Shown: positions 63,725-64,000 of the stretch, in pieces
Position numbering within the stretch: position 1 is the first letter of the stretch
Layout of the letters: every line of letters begins with the position of its first letter
DNA from: Dyella_B sp035503745
GTDB lineage: Bacteria > Pseudomonadota > Gammaproteobacteria > Xanthomonadales > Rhodanobacteraceae
Length of the DNA: 64,000 bases
Reading direction: 5' to 3'
Assembly: GCF_035503745.1 (NCBI RefSeq)
Contig: NZ_DATJTC010000017.1
Span: forward strand, 100,407 to 164,406
Translations under genes and position numbers: made by a program
Notes under the pieces: model-generated
Database searches by the model: none
What the model saw: the letters and a program-made list of their open reading frames with translations, nothing else
Told to the model about the DNA's origin: nothing

Positions 63725-63773
63725 AAGAAAAATTAAAAAATCGCTTGCCAAAGGGTAGGGGCCTCCCTAAGAT
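63725..63773 (+). promoter_or_regulatory. rRNA promoter P1 with UP element
   Basis: TTGCCA (63745-63750) and TAAGAT (63768-63773) are 17 bases apart. The A/T-rich AAGAAAAATTAAAAAATCGC just upstream is a strong candidate UP element. A GC-rich discriminator follows, as at stringently controlled promoters. Confidence 0.6.
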
Positions 63774-63841
63774 TCGCCTCCCCGCCGCAGGCAACGCACT
63801 TCGACGGCAACAACGGAATCAAAAATATTTTGATGAAGGTG

Positions 63842-63869
63842 TTGACGGACTGAAGACACGATGTAGAAT
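63842..63869 (+). promoter_or_regulatory. rRNA promoter P2
   Basis: TTGACG (63842-63847) and TAGAAT (63864-63869) are 16 bases apart, preceded by AAAATATTTTGATG and followed by a G/C-rich start region. With P1 it forms the tandem promoter layout typical of rrn operons. Confidence 0.7.
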
Positions 63870-64000
63870 GGGCGGCTCACCCGGGACGAAACGCTTCGGG
63901 GCGATCTTCAAGAGAAGGTTGCAAGTGATTGATCTTTGACAGTGTGCGCAGGTGACTTGTGTGGGCGCCTTGCGGTGGAAGGGAAACCTGTCCATAAATG
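63870..64000 (+). other. rRNA operon leader with boxA-like antitermination site
   Basis: TGATCTTTGACA at 63930-63941 resembles boxA (TGCTCTTTAACA), the NusB/S10 binding site in rRNA leaders. The 16S rRNA gene should begin beyond the right edge; none of it is in the window. Confidence 0.6.

Overview
This window looks like a chromosomal segment of a GC-rich gammaproteobacterium of the Xanthomonadales, most likely the Rhodanobacteraceae (Dyella, Rhodanobacter or Luteibacter type). That is inferred from gene order (coaBC-dut-algC, divergent speE/speA, and tyrS directly ahead of an rRNA leader) and from the look of the proteins. No database search was possible, so the assignment is provisional.

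Region 1 (1-6.96 kb): the end of an unidentified gene, an epoxide-hydrolase-like enzyme, a DUF2235 lipase-fold hydrolase paired with a membrane/HhH protein, about 1 kb without a credible gene, and a small operon of a membrane protein, an SPFH/band-7 protein and a coiled-coil protein.

Region 2 (7-23.9 kb): an accessory zone, less GC-rich to the eye and carrying broken genes. It holds a RibD-C/DHFR-like protein, a GT39 glycosyltransferase, a transposase remnant, and two FtsX-type permeases behind a near-consensus sigma-54 promoter with tandem upstream palindromes. It also holds a FUSC transporter, a frameshifted FAD monooxygenase and a hydrolase relic. Two small redox modules follow: LysR with NmrA-like, SDR and a muconolactone-isomerase-like protein; and NmrA-like with MarR under a palindromic operator. 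Two non-coding patches sharing a CATAGTTTGTA-type motif bracket these modules at 17.5 and 23.8 kb.

Region 3 (23.9-47.4 kb): core and metabolic genes. These are ntrBC, a GNAT, a PAS/GGDEF/EAL protein, FadI-type thiolase, a PLD lipoprotein, YceI, SixA, an orphan ParA, speE/speA, and a ketone-body/hydroxybutyrate operon (3-hydroxybutyrate dehydrogenase, acetoacetate decarboxylase, patatin, beta-hydroxyacid dehydrogenase). The region ends with an unusual GYF/RDD/pilin fusion and a strong bidirectional terminator.

Region 4 (47.4-64 kb): housekeeping genes. These are a SPOR protein with argS, radC, coaBC-dut-algC(PMM/PGM), pyrE, xth and ampG, then anmK with an M23 endopeptidase (with ampG, a peptidoglycan turnover and recycling group), and tyrS. 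The window ends in an rRNA operon leader with two sigma-70 promoters and a boxA-like site; the 16S gene itself lies beyond the right edge. No tRNA, CRISPR array or complete insertion sequence was seen.
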